Assembly: GCF_024713945.1 (NCBI RefSeq)
Contig: NC_134679.1
Span: 1,183,001 to 1,247,000 of the forward strand
Reading direction: 5' to 3'
From: Dermatophagoides farinae
Lineage: Eukaryota; Arthropoda; Arachnida; Sarcoptiformes; Pyroglyphidae
Length of the DNA stretch: 64,000 bases
The position numbers and the translations under genes were made by a program. Every line of letters starts with the position of its first letter. Position 1 is the first letter of the stretch. The notes under the pieces were generated by a model. It was not told the DNA's origin. It was given only the letters and a program-made list of their open reading frames with translations, and did no database searches. Shown one piece after another: positions 1 through 14,100 of this stretch.

Positions 1-1181
1 CACAATGTCATTATCATTATGATAAGATTTTTTTTTATTTTTTTTTTTTTTTTTTTTGAAAAATAACAACATTCCAAAATGAATTGAATGACCAACTAAA
101 TGACCATAGATATCTATAATATGAAACTACTCAAATGTTATTAGTTCGTTCGTTTTTTTTTCTGGTTTTTCCGTTCATTTTTTTTTGCTGTTTTGTTTTG
201 TTTTGAGTTCTGGTCGTCGTTTGGTGATTGTTGCGTTGTTATGGTTATTCTTTGGTTAGGGTTGGGTACAAATAATCATCATCGATCAATCAAAAAAAAA
301 AAAAAAAAAGAAAAAAAAACATTTCATGATGATTCGCATTTCGGTTTTTTCGTTTTTCTGGTAAAAAGATTTCCATTTTATCTTTCGATGTGTTTTTGTT
401 GTTGTTGTTGTTGTTGTTGTGTGTGTATGTACAAATTATATCACATTTTTTTTGTTTTGTTTGATCGTATTTCACTAGCTGGTAGTACAGCATAGTATTT
501 TTTTTTTTTTTTTTTTGTTCATCGATAATTAAATCGATATAGGCAAATAAAGCCTTTTAGTTTAATAGTTTTCTACCAGCCAAAACATCATATTAGCATA
601 TATAAACATGGGACACATCAATCACAATCATCTACAAATGAACATACATACACACACACAGCATGAACATTTAGCTAAACATTCATTTCATGGATTACAC
701 ACAGACACACACACACAAAATGATCAAATTTTTTTTGTTACTATAGATATTAATTTACCCAGAAAAAAAACTTTACGGAAATCCCAAGGATAAACTATGG
801 ATCAAATTGCTGAATAAATAATTATCGTGTGATGTAGAGACAAAAAAAAATGTGAACATTTTATGGTTGAATATTTGTGAAAATTATTATAATTTTCGTT
901 TATTCAAAAATTCATAAATTTTCGAGTGTGTGTGTGTGTGAAAATATTCCAACAACAAACGACAATCCAATGATGCATATCAATCAGAAAAAATATTTAT
1001 TCAGAGAAAATTTCCAGCAAAAAAAAATTATACAGACAGAAAAAAAAGGACCAACCCAAAAAGTTTTTCCTTTTTGGATCGACATTTGGCATTGACATGT
1101 GCAACCAAAAAAAAAAAAAAAAAAACAAAAAACACACTAACACTATGTTGAACCAATCAAACAAAATTTCAATTTTTTTTT

Positions 1182-1212
<31 letters not shown>

Positions 1213-3501
1213 TTCGATTATTCACTTTGTTCACCAATATATTGGTTGATAATACACACACACACACATCCCTAAACATCAAATCAAATCTACTCCACCT
1301 ATCAAATATTTATTTTTTTCATTTTTTTTCACTTTCAATCAATGTTTTTGAATTGAATCTTTCATCGTCGTTGTTGTCGTAATAGTCATTACGAATGAAA
1401 AGAAAAAAAAACACTTTACAAATTCCATAAATTATATGTATGTTTCAACGACAACAACAACAACAACGAATTGATTTTTATTCAATTTTCCAAAAATAAA
1501 AACGGATGTTAAAAAAAAAAAATTTTTGCACCAATTGCCAAAATCAAACGGAAATTGACAGAGCCAATTTCCGGCACTAAATTTTAGAGCAGTAGAAATA
1601 TATATATAAAAAAAAATTCATTTGTTAATAGGAAAAAAAATCTTGAAAAAAAAAATATTATCGACACGAGTCAATTTTCGTTCCAAATTAAAAAAAAAAC
1701 ACTAAATGATTCAACAACAACAACAACAACAACGTCAGTGATTGAACGAAAAAAAAATGACTAACTGACCACAACAACAACACAGAATAAATTCAATAAA
1801 TTTTTATGCGAAAAATTTATATATACACATCATCATCATCATGGTAAATAGATACAAAATTTGAAGAAATAAAAAAAAAGAAAATCTTCTGTTTTGGACG
1901 ATTTTTTTTCATTCATACATGATGAGGATATCGGTTTACACATCTCAATAACAACAACAACAACAACAATGATTCAAAAAAAAAAATCCAATTGGATTGA
2001 TCGACCGCGTGTGCCATAATAATAATAATAATGATAACCGTCGTAATAGAAACCAGATGATGGTGATTGACCATCATTCTGTTTCTGTATATCCAGAAAC
2101 ATAAAAACACAACATATACGAGATAGTAAATAGAAATGAAATTATTCCTAAAGGAAAGGCAATCAATTTTATTTTTTTTTTCTTCGTTCAAATTTTTTTT
2201 TTCATTGTCATCAATAAATGTTTGTGTGTGTGTGTGTGTGTGTGGTATACATTTGAAACTTATTACTCATGGTTTGTATGTTTGTGTGTGTGTATCAAAT
2301 GACATCCATGACATACTATAGTGACCGACCATGTCATCATCATTAAATGAAATGTAATAAAATAATTTAACTTTTACCAACTTTATTTTCTTCATTGAGT
2401 CGTAATAAAGTTGTTGTTGTGTGTGTTACAAACAACAACAATCCAGAATCTCTCTCTACGTTAGTTTGGATTCTGGTGCATTCTTTTTGGTTTTCAAAAA
2501 AAAAAAAAATTGGAAAAAAAGCTTTTTTTATGTGGAAAAATTTTCTTATCAATTTATTAAACATTATTCTAAACATTTATTGTTCATTATTATAATGGCT
2601 CAAGAATCGATTCTGAAACGATTCTGGGGAATGATTTTAAAATTTTTGTGCTAATGGTCATGTAATTAGCTTATTATTGAATTCTTTCTCTTAAATTTCA
2701 TATCGTAATTTTTTTTGTTCATTCATTTGTTCATTTGGACACGTGTCAAATACAAATTCTACAAGGCAAATATTTATAAATTTAAGGATTTTGGACATAA
2801 ATTGTCATAATTTTTTTTTTATTTTATTTCATTTTATGTTTTATGTTTCATGTTTTTTTTTATTTTTATTGAAATGATAATTTAATCATAAAAATGATGC
2901 ATACACAGATCCATGTGTCATCAATATTATTTCGATCCATGAACCAAAGAATTTTATGGATGTGTCATACAAGTACATTTTATTCTGTTTGTAGCATCTA
3001 TATATGGACAATAATAATAATGACCCTTATGGTCATAAAAATGGAATTTTCAAAATTTTTTTTTTTTAAATCGTTGAAATTCTCAACTTAATATTTTTAT
3101 TGATATTGATTGTTTGTATGATAAGCCTCTTATTTCTACAGTTTTTTTTTCAAATTCTAAACGATGAAACTTTGCTGCTGCTGTTGTTGTTGTATATCTC
3201 ATTAAACCATTAAAAATATTGGTCGTTCATAAATGTTTCAATCTAATACATTGCATATAAACAGTGGAAAAAGATTTTTTTTTTCTTTTTCACATCACAT
3301 CACATGACATTATTGAATACGACCCATAAATGATGACAGAGGACCAGAGACAACAACATTTTTTTTTTATCGATATCGATATATAAGTAGCCTCAAGACT
3401 TATCCATTATTATCAACAATCAATCAATGAACCAACAACAACAACAACAACAACAACAACAACTATGGGACAGGCCACAAGACACACCTTTTTATTCTCC
3501 T

Positions 3502-3535
<34 letters not shown>

Positions 3536-4691
3536 TATCCTATGATGTGACTAATTGATTTTTTATGTAAATTATGTTAAATTACGGCATCATTATGATT
3601 GCACACACGGATACGATGGATATATCGGACGAAAATTATTAAAGAATTACCCTGTAATTATATCGAAAATTTTGATGAAATTTTTTTTTTTTTTTTTTTT
3701 TGATTTTACAAAATTCAATTGGTGGCAGCATTGGTGATATGGGCGGAGACAATGTGTATGTTTTATGATTTGTTTTTTGTTTTTTGTTTTGTTTTTATAA
3801 TTATTATTATGGTTTCATGGAAAGATCAAATGAAAAAAAAAATTATTGTTTCTTCTGACGTAATTTGATGATAAAGCTGTAAAGAAAAAAAAAATACTGC
3901 CATTTTCTGGACAATTGCTGTTGCTGTTGCTGTTGTTGTCAGTGGAAATGTTTATGAATATGTCTGTATATGTCACGCCAAAAAACATTAGCTTGATTGA
4001 TTCAATTTAAACTTTGGAGAATATATTTATGTCGAAAAAAAAGTGGTTCGAATATGTCACGTCATTTTGGTTTTTTTGGATGTTGTCTGATGGTGAGGAC
4101 AGACAAGTGATCGATGGAAAACAAAAACCTCAAAGTCAAATCATTGTGTGTGTGTGTGTGTGTTTGTATGTTTGCATGTCAATCAAAATCCAGATTCCAT
4201 TATTATAATTTGGATTGTTCCAAAATAAAAGAAACAATGTTATTATGATAATTGATGATTAGATCATCATCAAGAATTTAAGATCCAATTGATAGAATAT
4301 TCAAATCAGAATCAGATCTGATCAGAATAAAATTTCAATCATCAATCTGCAACAGAAAGGTGCAGGTGTACACGTACGAATTTTTTTTCCAATTTTGAAT
4401 GCCATATATGTATCCAATGATGATGATGATGATGACCAAGGAGGATTCAATATGAATGGAATAAAAAAATTCAGAAATAAGAAATTATTATATAGCCAGC
4501 AAAAAAAAAAAATACCTAGGATCCAATATTCTTCTCTATATGGATGTGTTGGCGCATTGCATGAAGAAACAAACAAACAAACAAACAAACAAAAAAAAAT
4601 TTGAAAATCCTATTCACTTTTAAATAATATAAATGATGATGATAGCAGCATTTGTGAATGATATGATATATATATATGTATTTAACATTAT

Positions 4692-4722
<31 letters not shown>

Positions 4723-6719
4723 TAGTGTTTGCAACACAATCAGGCGTGGTTCAATAAGGTGGGACTTGTGATAAAATGTGTGATAAGCAATATATGGAAA
4801 GAGAAAACGAAAAAGAGAGAGAGAGAGAAAGATATATACATGCCACATCACACATATACACGCATACACTCAAAAAAAAAGTGTAGCGGCAAAGAAAAAG
4901 GTAATGGTGGCTACATTTTTTTTTTTTTTTTTTTGGATACACTTCTATCTAGTATCCAATATTCATTCATTCATTCATAGATATTGAATCGTTCAATGTT
5001 CATTAGCATAGAAAATTATTATGAGCTTTTTTTTTTTTCTTTTTTTTTTGCTGTTGTTGCTAATATTATCACGCACATACACAAAGGCGCGTTGCGCATT
5101 CGTATCTTTTGGATTTTTTTTTTGGTAATTTGTTTTTATTCAGATATATATTATAACCATTATTTTGCATATTCATAATTTGTTTAATCATACTGTGGTA
5201 GTGGATTCAAATTTTTGATTTGAATTTTGTTTTCCCGGGAAGTTTCGAGAAAGAAATTAATTTTAGAACTGGACTATTTGACCATTTTCAATAAGCCACA
5301 CACACACACAAAATTAATTACACTGAATGAATTGTTAATCTTACCGTAGAATCAATCACTGAGTAATAAAATAATGATATTTTTGAGATAAATTAATTGC
5401 CAAAAAAAAAACACACAAAAAACGATCGAAATTAAATCATTCATAAAGGCAAAAACAATAACAACAACAACAACAACAACAAAAAATTGTTCATTTAATC
5501 ATTAAAATCATCAAATATTGAATGGTCACGCGACGCTAGCCATTTTGTTTGTTGGCTAGTGTTAATAGTGTTTTTTTTGTATTGTGATTGGTGATGATGC
5601 GCGCGTGGTATGATCTCATTATATTTGGATCTGTAAGTGTTCCAATTGTTAGAATTGCCTAAAGGGTCTATTTTTTTCCTACTTTGTACACACGATTATG
5701 ATATGAGGATCTTTCTTCTTCTTCTTTATCGATAATATATATTTTTTTTGGGGAAAAAATGAAATGAAGATAAAAAAAAATGTTTCGTGCATTGGAATAA
5801 TCGATATATATATATGAAAAAAAAATCATTCAATGTTCTACCATTAATAGTAGAGAAGCAGAATCCATTTATTCAAACAAACAACAAAAAAAAACATGAT
5901 AATAAAAAATAAAAAAAAAAATATTCTCCAACCAAAATGATGAAGCCATATGTGAGAAATTCTATATCTATATTCTACATATATATATTATTATATTATT
6001 CTGTATAATGGCGATATTATGTAAACAAAAAAAAAAAAAAATAAAATTCTGCAGTGTACTGCGATAGCCCAAAATGATAAAAAAAAACACATTTAAAATG
6101 TTGTTGTTGGTGGCCACAGAAAAAAAAATACATTTTATCTCTATTTACAACAAGAATAATAATAATAATAATAAAGTGAAAAGCAAATATAACTGATAAA
6201 GTTCAATGTACAAACATTGAATAATGAAAATTTTTTTTTCGTTTTTTTTTCGTTTCGTTTCGTTTTGTTTTGTATCGATTCAAATTTTATATTCTATTAG
6301 ATACTGAAGATTTTTTTTTGGAACCAGAAAACACAACCAACGTGTTAACATGTTATAATTGAAGAAATCTTTTTTTTCTGGTGAAGAGAAAAATTTTCTG
6401 AGAAAAACAAAACAAAAAAAAAATTTATTTGTAGCATCTGTGTGCATCACACACCATGATCATTATTAGCTGCTGTTGTTCAATAACGATGACATGATGT
6501 AAGAATGAAAGAATAACAATATACCATTATCACCATCATCATTATATAATGATGATAATGATAATTGGTTCTATTATACTAAAGGTCATCGTTTGTTGTT
6601 GTCACAAAACAACAACAACAACAACAATTTGTATCAAATAATGATCATCATCATCATCATCATTATTATTATTCTCATTTGAATCAATTTTGGATTTTCG
6701 AAACAAAAACACAGCAAAC

Positions 6720-6725
<6 letters not shown>
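1..6725. other. Gene-poor, microsatellite-rich DNA
   Basis: I see no coding gene that I can support. The stretch is dominated by A and T homopolymers, (CAA)n at about 3433-3463, (TC)n followed by (AC)n at about 3501-3535, and scattered (TG)n. Open frames here translate to runs of K, F, N, H or CV, which are decoded microsatellites. Two non-repetitive islands stand out. One is a 9-bp perfect inverted repeat at 1549-1573. The other, at 5520-5640, holds a short hairpin and an ATG-plus-donor arrangement; both are treated as findings. Whether this is intergenic or part of a long intron cannot be decided from the sequence. Confidence 0.6.
1186..1212. repeat. (TC)n microsatellite
   Basis: An uninterrupted TC dinucleotide run follows directly on a poly(T) tract. 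Confidence 0.9.

Positions 6726-6815
<90 letters not shown>
6726..6815. repeat. (AG)n microsatellite, about 45 units
   Basis: A perfect AG dinucleotide array of about 90 bp, the longest pure dinucleotide run in the window. In other frames it reads as alternating RE or SL, which gives spurious ORFs on both strands. A GC-richer segment follows it, including a GGCC-GAAA-GGCC mini-hairpin near 6853. Confidence 0.97.
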
Positions 6816-6818
<3 letters not shown>

Positions 6819-8144
6819 TCATTTCATTTCATTCAAATTATTATCGATGTCACGGCCGAAAGGCCAGGTCAAATCGCCGATAGAACCGTTTTGTTTTCAT
6901 GGACAACAACAACAACAACAACCATCAGCAACAAATTATCCACATTGACCATTGGTGGGTAATGAAGAAGAATTTTTTTTCTTTTGGATTCATTTTCAGG
7001 TCACGTTCCGGTTAATGTTCATGTGTTCATGTGTCTATGATTGTCCAGTGATTAGGATAAAAAAATTGTACAAAACAGCATTTTCCATCCGTCCATCCAT
7101 CCATCCATTGGTGTTAGCTAAACAATTTAGCTAACAATAACGAAAATACATACAAAACACTAAACTGAGAATATTCGATATAAATATCCATTTCACAAAC
7201 AAACACACATGGACACTTATCGCCTGTCCATTTCACACACACACAGACAAGTATAACGCGTTTTCAAAAAAAAAACGAAAAAAAAAATTCCAATGAAACG
7301 TGTGTCTAGGATCATCATCATCATCATTATTATTATTAAAAGTAAAAAAAAAATTCAACAACAAAATCCATGATTAACCAAGGGCAAAGGTGATATATTC
7401 AATTTTATGAATGACACTGGTTATTTGTTAATAATTTTCGATTAATCAAATTGTCAAATTGAATTATTGATTTCAAGTATTTCAAATGGTTTTTTTTATT
7501 AGTAAATGTTAATGCTTCAAACAAAAGATGATTATTATTTTTTAATAATTCAGATTTTCTTTTTTTATTATGCGTGGGTGTATGTACTGGAACCGATTAT
7601 AATGATAGAAACTTTGACATGTATACAAGTGTGTGGAACTTATTGTTTGCCTGTGTGTTGTGTAATCAACTTGTAATTATCATCATAACACACCGAAGAT
7701 GAATATATATGTCACATGTCGATTTTTTTTTCTTTTCTTTGTTGTTGTTGTTGTTGTTCTTGATCAGAAATGTATTTAATTCTCTTCTCATTTTGGGCTA
7801 TATCACCATTCTTTTCTTTTCTTTTTTTTTAGCCGATATTTATTATGATTATTCGGTGACACATTGAAAATTGCTTGTTCACACACACACACACACACAC
7901 ACTCGCTTGCTTGCTTGCTTAATCCGGCCAATGGTCAAGAGTGATTGTTGTTGTTGTTGTCAGTAGTAGTTTTGACCATTGAAAAGTTGTTCATACATAC
8001 ATACATATGCGGTTGATGTATAATAATAATAATAATAATATTTTTTGACAATGAAACACAAGCAAAAAAAAAAATATCAAATCCTGGAAAAAAAACATAC
8101 AAAAAAAGAACGAAAATTGTTACATTTATCCAGTGCGTTAGAAT

Positions 8145-8175
<31 letters not shown>

Positions 8176-8180
8176 AGAGA
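8145..8180. repeat. (CA)n then (GA)n compound microsatellite
   Basis: About 14 CA units pass directly into about four GA units. Confidence 0.9.
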
Positions 8181-11100
8181 ATATAATAACATGGACAACC
8201 GTTTCAATTGAATCAAACAAACGAAAAAAAAAGAAGAAAAAGAAATAGAAAGTGAATGCAAAGAGATTAGATGTCATATACACACAATGTCCACTTATAA
8301 TTGCATGTCCATCAGTATTGCGTGGGTGCCCATTTTTTTCATTATTTCATCATCATGTATTTTGAATTGTAAGTGGGTCTTGTAGTTTATATATCACCAG
8401 AAAAAAACAAAAAAAAAAAAAAAGAAAAAATCCACCTACACCACTATGGTTTCATTTGATTTCATTCAATTCATACGATTTATGAAAATGACCATCACAC
8501 ACACACACACACGACAACAGGAGAACAAAAAAAAATCACGAATTTCATGGCACAACAGCTGACCATCATCACCATTGGCTAGTGGAGAAAAAAAAACAAC
8601 AAAATTGTCATGGCCACATGGATGGATGGATGGATGGATGAAAAAAGATTTTTTTTTTTGTCTCCTCTTCCATATCCTCCTACACTTTTCAAAATGGTAA
8701 TTGCAATGTTTCGAAACATTTATGATAAATTATTGAATCATATTTTTGTTTCCCTTGCCATCACCCTACAGCAATATTGGTGACCGGAATTTTGACAAAA
8801 AAGTGTGTGTGCGTCACTCCATTTTTTGGCCAATGACAAGAGAGAAAAAAAAACAACAACAACAAAACAGCAACATTCATTCTCTTACTATTATTTTACA
8901 TCAACTAAAAAAGAAAAAAAAATAAAAGGTCCACAAGTCATCATCAAACCAAAACTCAAGACTTTATTGAGTGTCACATACACACAAGTATCGATCTAAT
9001 GAGTGACTGAGTAGTTGAATGTGAGAGAGAGAAGAAAAAATCATTAATTTTGATTAGATTGATGTGTTTGCTTGTTTGTTTGTTTGTGTCGTGTTTTTGG
9101 AGGGCGGTGGTAATAAAACACAGGATCAGGTAACAATTTACAATTTAAATTGAACGAAAATGTCGAATGTTAAAATGCAAGAAAAAAAATGACTTTTTTT
9201 TCGGCATAGATTTTCCATGGATAAAGATTTATAAATACCACATTCTGGTTCTACATCTTTTTTTTCGTCCGATGATAAATGGGTGTTTCAAAATGTGTAT
9301 TGTTTGTTTGCTTTTATTTCAAATTTTTCATGTTTGTTATATATTCCAGTGAATAAATGAATGAATGAATGAAAAAACCAATGCTGGTGATGGATTAATT
9401 CAGCATCATGTATGTATGATGATCATCTGTCACAATTTGTGAAAAAAAATGAGTAAAACTTGAGCAAGAAAAAATTGATTTTGTAAAAAAAAAATATAAA
9501 ATTCTCAACAACAACAACAACGATTTTCATAAAACACGTGTGTGGTATATACACATTTATGATCATCATCATGATCATGATGATGATGATGATCTATGTG
9601 TCTATCCATGTTATGTAAAGACATCACATTTATATATATTTAGAAATCATAAAATAAAAAAAAAGTTATGTCACACACACAGAGAGAGAAAAAAAACTGT
9701 GTATGGGATTGTTTTGCAATTTTTTTTGTCTGTGTTGTGTTATGTTGTTTTGGTTTGGTTTGGTTTGTTTGATTTCTTTCAGTTTTTTTTTTTTTTTTGC
9801 AAATACACCAAATGGCCATAAATCATAATTTTCTAATGGTTTTTGGTTGTCGTTATTATTGTGTGTGTGTGTGTAGGCGAAAAAACCACCACCACCACCA
9901 CCACCAACTTTTTCTCTGTTTTTTTTTTTTAGTTTAGAATCAAGGCAATAAAAGAAAAATTGTGATGGAAACTACTATGACAACAACGACGACGACGAAA
10001 AAAAAAGTTGTTTTCTTTATCGAATCATCATTTTCAAATGGTCAATATTGGAAAAGAGAAAAAAGTTTGCAGGATTTTTGCACCACCACAACCACCACCA
10101 ACATAACTCAATTTTCAAAATTTCCATTCAAAATTATGAAAGAAAAATATTTTATGAACCGAATCTAATGAGCAAATATGAAAGAGAAAACAACAAATAA
10201 ATTCAACAAATTTTGAATTTTTTTTTCACTCTGAATATAAATAGAGATTATCAATGTAGTGATTATGGAGAAAATGAAAATTTCAAATGAAAATTTACAT
10301 AAATTTATCATCGACTTGGGGTGGTCGTGTTATCATTCGAGATTAGGCAAATACAGATACAGATGGAAAGAGAGAATGAGTGAGAGAAAGGAACCACAAA
10401 ACATCATAATCTTTGGGTCATACGATACCGATATCGTATTAATAATAAATAAAAAAAAAGCGTTTATGATTTATGTGATGAACATTTTTCATGAAGAGAA
10501 AAAATCAAAATGTCAACTTTGGTCGATCTTTTGGTTAATACTAGCAATAGAAACCACAACTATAGTTCAACAATGATTCATTGAAAAATATTGAATAAAA
10601 AAAAGTTAAAGTTTCATTTTCATGTTCTGAATCAGGATTTGTTCACAGAAATTCAGAACAGAATTCATTCAAGAATGTCTTGGAACTAGACATTTCTGTG
10701 ATTTGAAATAAGAGAAAAATTTGAAACGAAGCAATCGATACACACGTTATTATTAGTGTCTCATAAATCATTTTTTGTTGTTGTTTTTGTTTTGTTTTTC
10801 TATTTCATTTCGGACTGTTGTTGTTGTTGTTGTTGTTTTCTTGTTTTCATCATAATAACATGTTCCACGATCACTGAAAGAATTTTTCAATATTTTTTTT
10901 TCTTTGGAACCAAAATTCAAAACCTCCAAATAATAATAATAATTTAATTGATTGATTCTGCAAATTTTTGTTTTCTTTTCGTGTTTCGAATATAAAAAAT
11001 ATGAAAAATGGTCATATATAGCCATTGGTCATCACGACGCCATTTTTATTCACCACAACAACCACCACCAATGCTGTATCATGAGCAATGAATTTTTTCA

Positions 11101-14100
11101 TTCCAATTTCTTTTTTTATGATGATTTATGTGTAGCAATCTATAATAAATGTTTAGAATTAGATAGCGGTCGATTGTCCATCGTTGTTGTTGTTGGCTTG
11201 GTGCACCTTGTGGAGAATTGTTGCCGTCGTCGTCGTCGTCGTAGTCGCCGTGGTCGTACAACCAACCAAAAAGATAAGATGAACAAAATTGTATTGGCGA
11301 ACAACAACAAAAAAATTTGTCAAAAGTAAAACTGAATTGCTCAAGCTGAATGCATTCAATGGCTGTGGTCGTCAACATCGTTGTAAGCAATTAATTATCA
11401 TTGAAAAACCAACCACCACCACCACCACCACCAACAAAGTTATTGCATTTTCATTCACGATAGCCAAATTCAATCATCATCATAATTTATGGCCTGTGCA
11501 ACGAAAAAAAAAAGATTAAAATTTCAAGTTTTATGAATTTTTTTTTTGATTTAGCAAAAAAAATCACACAGATCTGAATAATCTCAATCAACTGGAATCG
11601 ATGAAACACTTTGAACACCAGGAATTCTTTGATACAGAAACAAATAGAAATGGTAAAATGAAAACCATGAAATTAACATCAAACACAGAAAACGGCAACG
11701 ATCACTTCGAAATTAATAGCTTCATGATGGAATATATACAAACATTATAATGATAATGATGATGATCAATTAAGTCGATGATCAATGTTTTTGATGGCTT
11801 TTTTTCTGTTCTTTATTTTTGCCGCATATATTCTGGTATCATAATCATAATCGTAATAATGATAATAAAATTAATGGCTGATTGCCAAAAATGGGAACAA
11901 AAATCTGTATTAGAAATTTATGTGTTGCTTATAATAATGGCAATGGATGGACAAGAAAATTATGTAAATGAATCTTGCGTGGTATGTCCAATCATAATAA
12001 TAATAATAATAATAAAATAATGATGATGATGATGATGATGATGGCGCCAATTTTGTTCATTTTGATTCTCAACCAAAATTACCCATCATCATTATCATTA
12101 TCATGATTTGAGAACATCTGAGATCAATTTATGCACACCTTCCATCATCATTATCATTATCATTATATAATGATGAAGATGATCATCAACAAAAAAGAAA
12201 AATCCAATTCGTTAATAGTCATTTCTAATGATGACGATAATTCTGCAAAAAGCAATGCCGACATGATCACGAAATTAAAAAAAAGTACGCGCGATGTGTG
12301 TGTGTGTGTGTAGCAAACAACGATTTTTTTTTTCGTTCATCATTCCATATCACAAACTAAGTAAGCTTGAATTGAAAGAATTTATTTTTTTTCCTCCAAG
12401 TTTCTGGCTATTTATGAATTCAACAACAACAACAACAACAACAATTTCAGCCGTATTTGTAACTTTTTCCATACGATTCAATCATCCATAGTGGCTGTAA
12501 ACATGTTTTATTATCAATCGGGTGACAGTTCAGTTCAGTTCAGTTTGGTTTAAAAAATTTAAAATTTTGATTTTTTTTTATATTCTGAATTTTTGACAAA
12601 AATAGAGAGAGAGAGAGAGAGAAAAAAAAAACTTTATATCCATTCAGTCATGCGACACACTTACACACACACACACAAGCAAGCGCCATTCATTGAATAA
12701 GTGAATTCTGTTTTTTTAAAAAAAAATTCTGCGAAACGAATCGATCATCAAAAATGAATTTTTTTTCGTTGTTGAATTGTGCAATGTTTTGCTGTTTGAG
12801 ATAAACAACAATATTTTTTTTTTTTTTTTTTGCATCGACATGTCGAATTCAACGATGTGAATCAACACACACACACACACAATTCATGTCGATGAATTTT
12901 GTAGAGAAAAAAAAATTTATGAAATTTTGAAAATGAAAAATAATTCATTTTGATAAGCAAAATTCAAGTTTGAAAAATTGAAATTTTTTTTTTTGCTTTT
13001 GATAAATGAATTTTTTTCCATTGTCGGTTGCCGTTGCTGTTGCTGTTGCTGCTTGCTATTGTTGTTTGAATGTCCCATTTGAATCGTTTGTATTCATATG
13101 ACGGGTTCCAGAAACTTGACAACCACTAGGAAGCGAAAAAAAAAAACCATTTAGTTGATTGAATTCCATGGATTTTCGATCCAGAGAGAAAAAAAATGAT
13201 AATTAAACACATGATTATGTGGAATGAAAAACTTATATATATATGAAATTTAATTGTCCAACACCATTTTTTTTTCTTCAGCTTAATTTCTCAATTTTCA
13301 ACTCTAAACGATGATGATTCATTGGTTAGGCTCGATTATTTCTCTACATGCTACTTACACAAACAGAAGTTCACACAGATACTCGAAATTTTTAAACATT
13401 TTTTTTTTTGCCTTTTCCTTTTCACTGATGTTTAATTTAAAATATTTAAGCTCGAGCCATTTGTGTGTTTGCTAACGACTAACACATCATTGGGTAATCT
13501 AATGACAAAATCATTAGGGCCAAACAACGGACAGAGAAAAAAAAAGAAAATAAAGGCAGGATCATTTTTGCAAAGTTTCGGGAACAAATTTTTTTTGGTT
13601 TTTAAAATTTAAAAAATTTAAAAAAAAATTTCATCTTTTTCAATTCAAATCGGGCATAGAGAGAGAGAGAGAGATGGAAATCATGTTTTTTTTCAACAAC
13701 AACAACAACAACAACGACGAACAAACTAACTCGAAAAAAAACGACAATCGATGATGATCATTAGTCTCTTGAAAACATACAAAAAGCACACACACATACA
13801 TACATTTGTTTGTGAAAGGCTGGAACTAATTCAACCCAAAATTGATGATCATCAAAATGAGAGAGAAAAAAAATTCAGTGAGATTCATGAACATTCTACA
13901 TTCGTTTTATATGTTGAATAATGGAAAAAAATGTTCTACACACACACACACACACAAACACACAGAATTCTTGAATTCTTTCAACTATACAACGATTCAA
14001 TTCGTGAAAACCATAACGGCTGTGTGTGTGTGTGTGTGCGTTGTTCATTAAAAATTTATTCCGAATAATGATAATGGGAAAAAAACTTGAATTTTAAATT

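Noticed and set aside
46-795. Several open frames in the first kilobase
   Set aside because: They translate into runs of K, F, C, H and T from homopolymers and microsatellites, with no complex segment.
6850-6870. GGCC-GAAA-GGCC hairpin as a possible ribozyme part
   Set aside because: The mini-hairpin is real, but no hammerhead core (CTGATGA with a paired GAAA) was found around it.
6634-6962. RE/SL-repeat open frames on both strands
   Set aside because: They are direct readings of the (AG)45 microsatellite.
10259-10576. 105-codon open frame on +
   Set aside because: It is fairly free of repeats, but its length is what chance gives at this AT content over six frames and 64 kb. No domain or splice context was seen.
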